Notes under the pieces: model-generated | Told to the model about the DNA's origin: nothing | Databases searched by the model: none | The model's input: only the letters and a program-made list of their open reading frames with translations | Shown here: positions 60,942 to 64,000 of the stretch, piece after piece | Layout: every line of letters starts with the position of its first letter | How positions within the stretch are numbered: the stretch's first letter is position 1 | Program-made: the position numbers and the translations under genes | Source of the DNA: Oxyruncus cristatus | Lineage: Eukaryota > Chordata > Aves > Passeriformes > Cotingidae | Length of the DNA stretch: 64,000 nucleotides | Assembly (NCBI GenBank): GCA_013399855.1 | Contig: VXAY01002056.1 | Span: 2,708,414 to 2,772,413, forward strand | Reading direction: 5' to 3'

Positions 60942-62508
60942 GTTTGTTCCAGTTATAAAAATACAGAAATTGCTCTGTATTTTATTTCATCCATGATTAC
61001 ACTTACCCTTCCTCCAGCACAAGAATCTAATCTAACTTAATGGTTCTAAAAGATTGGAGTGAGTTTAGCTGTAGAGCAGAATTTTCTCCATTTAAAGTAT
61101 CTTGCATAAATCAAGTAAATTTTAAGGGTGATTGTTTTTTCTGAATGAATAAGGATTTACTCTCTTGTTTTTGTTTTTTGATTAATTCTTTTATATCAAG
61201 AATGAATGCAGCCACTGGCTTGTATGCACTCTTTTCCAAAAACATTATGTGTTAGTTTGATGCTCTTGAAAATCTAATGGATATTCTTTTTAAATAATTG
61301 TACACTTTTCCCCCCTAAAATCTGATACTGTTTGATGTCTCAGAATTCTTGGGCCAACTGTTTTTGAATGTAATTCTCTCTTATAAATTTCTTTAAAATA
61401 GAGAAAAGAAATTGTGCTTAGGTTTGCAGTTCTGAAAACCATCATCTTTATGAAGGAGTTAGTTCCATCCCAAGCTATGAAGCAGTGAGGAGTGATTTTA
61501 TTATCAGTAAAGAGCTTGAGTCTAAGCCTCTGGGAATTATAACATGCATATAAATTGTACCTTCTTGACCCAAATCTTGACACTGGCAATTTCAATTCAG
61601 GATGTGCCTTCTTCATCCCGTTTACAAAAATAACAGAACACATCCTGAAGTTGTTTTAAATATGTTTTTTTCAGACCCAATTTTGTCCCTCTGCTGACAG
61701 TCCCAGAGTATGAGAGAACCGACATGTGCAGGAGTCCTGGAGCTCCAGCGGGCAGGGCTTTCGCACATGGAGGGGAATTCCTTTTGGAAGGAACCTTTAG
61801 GGGGGAACCTTTAGAAGCAGAGGGCATTTCTCTCATGTTAAAACACTGTAAGTTGTGAGACATTCAGATGCTGTTTTGACAGGAGCTGTGCCTGTAACTC
61901 AGCAAGCGAGGGGGTCACGAAGGTGTGGGCTGTTGGTAACAATCTTCAGTTTTATTGTGCAAGGGCCACAAAACTGCAGTGAAATGCAACGTTCACTCCA
62001 GAGAGAAAGTGCTTTATTAAATTCCACTTCTTCCACTCTGCCTGGCCAGACTTTGCCAGGACAGGGGAATAATGATGGCTGGCCCTTACATAGAATAAGA
62101 TAATGAATTTGCTAATAGATAAGGTTAATATTCCTATGGTATCCCACTATCAAATTTTTGATTTTTAGGAACACAAAGGTAGGTTTGAGGTTTATATGTT
62201 TGAGAACTGACAGAACCCATTTTTCAGGAATTTATGCTGTCTGTCTAAACTCGGTTAATATGTAATACTCAGCTGTTTTGCAAATTTCCCTCTCTTTGCT
62301 CACATGCACACACTCCACAGAACTATTCTGGCATGGATATTCCTGTTTTGCTTCACAAAGTAAAAAATGTGGGCATCTCTCTCAGGAGTAGTAAATGCTG
62401 ACATTTATTTCAGGCCGGGAAAGAGATCCCATGGTTTAGCAAACAGAAAAGGGGATTCTGTTGTGCTTTAAGTATGCTGTTGAATGGGTATTTGTTTTTG
62501 TTTCACAG
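60942..62508 (+). other. PDE8A: PDE8A intron (1567 bp)
   Basis: GTTTGT to TCACAG. It includes a small local duplication (GGAACCTTTAG and GGGAACCTTTAG near 61790-61816). Confidence 0.92.
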
Positions 62509-62646
62509 TACGTCAATCCTGCTTTTGAAACAATGATGGGCTATCAAATAGGTGAACTAATAGAAAAGGAATTAACAGAAGTGCCTATAAATGAAAAAAA
62601 AGCTGATTTCCTAGATACTATTAATTCCTGCATAAAGATAGGAAAG
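62509..62646 (+). CDS. PDE8A: PDE8A coding exon, PAS domain middle; CDS continues past the window
   Basis: This 138-nt exon (46 codons) has phase 0 at both ends. It follows TTTGTTTCACAG and precedes GTGAGT. It encodes the PAS helices: [20 protein letters not shown], then [20 protein letters not shown] and IKIGK. NPAFE..MGY.. .ELI is the classic PAS signature, and [21 protein letters not shown] distinguishes PDE8A from PDE8B, which as I recall has a different PKSDKN-type segment here. At codon 62563-62565 a Glu replaces the Gly usually found in ELIGK. The next expected exon (starting EWQG in known orthologues) is not present in 62647-64000, so the CDS is 3'-partial: the end of PAS and the whole catalytic domain lie beyond the window. 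Confidence 0.97.
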
Positions 62647-64000
62647 GTGAGTAATGGCATTGTATCACTTATTATTTGCTACCTGTAAAAGTTATTGTAG
62701 TCCAGGGATGACATGTTGTGACTTGCAGCTTCACGGAAAAGTAGCATTTGCAACTTTCTCACTCAAAATAAGAACAGGAAGTAAAAAAAGTTTGTTTGTT
62801 TGTTTGTTTTAAGAGCTTATTTATCTTTTCTTGCTTCATTGTTTTATGAAAATAAGTGACTTGCTGAGTTTCTTTTCAATTTTTGCTGTTTGTAGCAAAC
62901 AAGAGAAATGAGATGGATGCACAGGTTATCCAGTGCTGTGTAAATGAGAAAAGTACCCTGTTGAAGTATGACATGTGGAAGCTGATTTGCAAGTTCAGAA
63001 CGTAAAAATATCAGAGACATTTGGAATATCACTTGAGAGTGATAGGTGTCAGCTGCCAGCTGACAGTGTGTTTTATTCTCTACTGATATGGGAGATGTCT
63101 AATGGATTTCCATTAGAAATGTTTATTGCACCAAGATTGTGCAAGATCTGGCTTCAAGGCCGGTCATTACAGAGAGATGTTACTGTTTGCCTGGCAGGTC
63201 CATGATGTTCCTTTCGGAGTGTTGTGGCTGTAGCTGAGGATCTATTTAGGAGCTCCCATCTGCATTTTGACAATGAGGTGTAAATGCTTCTGATGCCACT
63301 GAACATGTCACAGTCCCATATAGGAGGAAGATCGCGGAGATTACACAAATAGATTTGGGAATTGGTGTGTTCCAGGGTGCATCATGGCCCAGGCTCAGCC
63401 CTGAGTCAGGACAGCTGGTTGGGTCGAACTGACTGTCCAGGGGGAGCAGCACGTTGCTGGCACAGAGCAGGGAGATGCTGAAGTGAATCATGGCACTCTG
63501 TGCATCCACACAGGGTTGCAAGGTTGTGGTGAGTCATACTCTGTAAATCAGGGTGCTGGCACAAGCACTGATCAACAGAAGCTGTGCTCTGGCTGGGGGC
63601 AGATCCCGTGTGCGTTCCAACGAGAATGTGTCGCTCAATTCTACACGTATTGGCCTGTTGGAAGACATCCCAGAGACAGACAATAGCTTGGATTATGGTG
63701 CTTCACATCTCTCCTGCCTGACCAAAATTACCTCAAAGTAAATGAGTGTAATACAAAACTGATGTTAGAAGAGAGTATCTATTAAGTTATAATTCAAATA
63801 TATTGGATGTGTCAGGCTTTAAATCCACAACATCAATTCTCAAGATATGAAGTGGTAAAATTTTTAATATTTTAGTGGGCTGATAAAAATGTCATTTATA
63901 ACAGAAATATGTTTTACTCTATGAATGATAGAAATCTAACCCTAATCCATCTCTTTCCTTGAACTTATTTTACTCCTGACTGTACAACTTCAGTGGTGAG
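62647..64000 (+). other. PDE8A: PDE8A intron, 5' part; runs off the window
   Basis: It begins with the GTGAGT donor. The next conserved exon (PAS end) is not found before 64000. The (GTTT)5 run is at 62790. Confidence 0.85.
62790..62810. repeat. (GTTT)5 microsatellite in the last visible PDE8A intron
   Basis: Five perfect GTTT units, 144 nt downstream of the donor at 62647. It follows an A-rich stretch. Confidence 0.97.

Noticed and set aside
56154..62646. Assignment of the gene to PDE8B
   Set aside because: [22 protein letters not shown] and DAEALCRSIR are PDE8A-type. Only a short stretch in one exon leans to PDE8B.
1..64000. CRISPR arrays, operons, insertion sequences, tRNA or rRNA genes, or a hidden defence-type system
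   Set aside because: None of the required repeat-spacer patterns, clustered coding frames or RNA folds was seen. The window is ordinary vertebrate intron and exon sequence.

Overview
The window looks like nuclear DNA from a bird, or possibly another sauropsid. The evidence is AT-leaning sequence, long stretches without genes, spliced vertebrate exons with GT/AG borders, a 5'-truncated CR1 LINE tail ending in the ATTCTATG repeat, a pair of related LTR-like repeats, and very few SINEs. There are no bacterial operons, CRISPR arrays, or tRNA or rRNA genes. The species cannot be named from what is visible.

The only gene I can support is PDE8A, the high-affinity cAMP-specific phosphodiesterase 8A, on the + strand. 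Seven consecutive coding exons lie at 53641-53697, 56154-56344, 57519-57575, 59010-59067, 60533-60621, 60863-60941 and 62509-62646. Their splice phases join without a break into 669 nt (223 codons). They encode the linker after the N-terminus, the whole receiver (REC)-like domain and the first two thirds of the PAS domain. The N-terminal first exon (upstream) and the rest of PAS plus the catalytic HD-type domain (downstream) are outside the window.

Positions 1-53640 contain no exon I can recognise and no CpG-island-like block. They are best read as PDE8A intron 1, possibly with some 5' flank at the far left. This region holds two diverged, collinear copies of an LTR-like repeat (about 340-815 and 26520-27045), a CR1 3' end (6938-7257), a short CR1 tail (about 14545-14596), two old degraded CR1/L3-like pieces (about 25440-25665 and 30440-30535) and a MIR-like fragment (about 9738-9842). 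It also has simple repeats, a 26-bp tandem duplication (35665-35716) and a pair of abutting perfect hairpins (31187-31262) that looks like a replication template-switch scar. One uncertain exon-like open segment lies at 45800-45989.

Positions 53641-64000 are the exon cluster, with short introns (241 to 2456 bp). The most interesting features are the bacterial-type receiver fold with a kept phosphoacceptor-position Asp but lost switch residues, a Gly-to-Glu change in the PAS domain, and the twin hairpin. I found no evidence of an undescribed multi-gene system.
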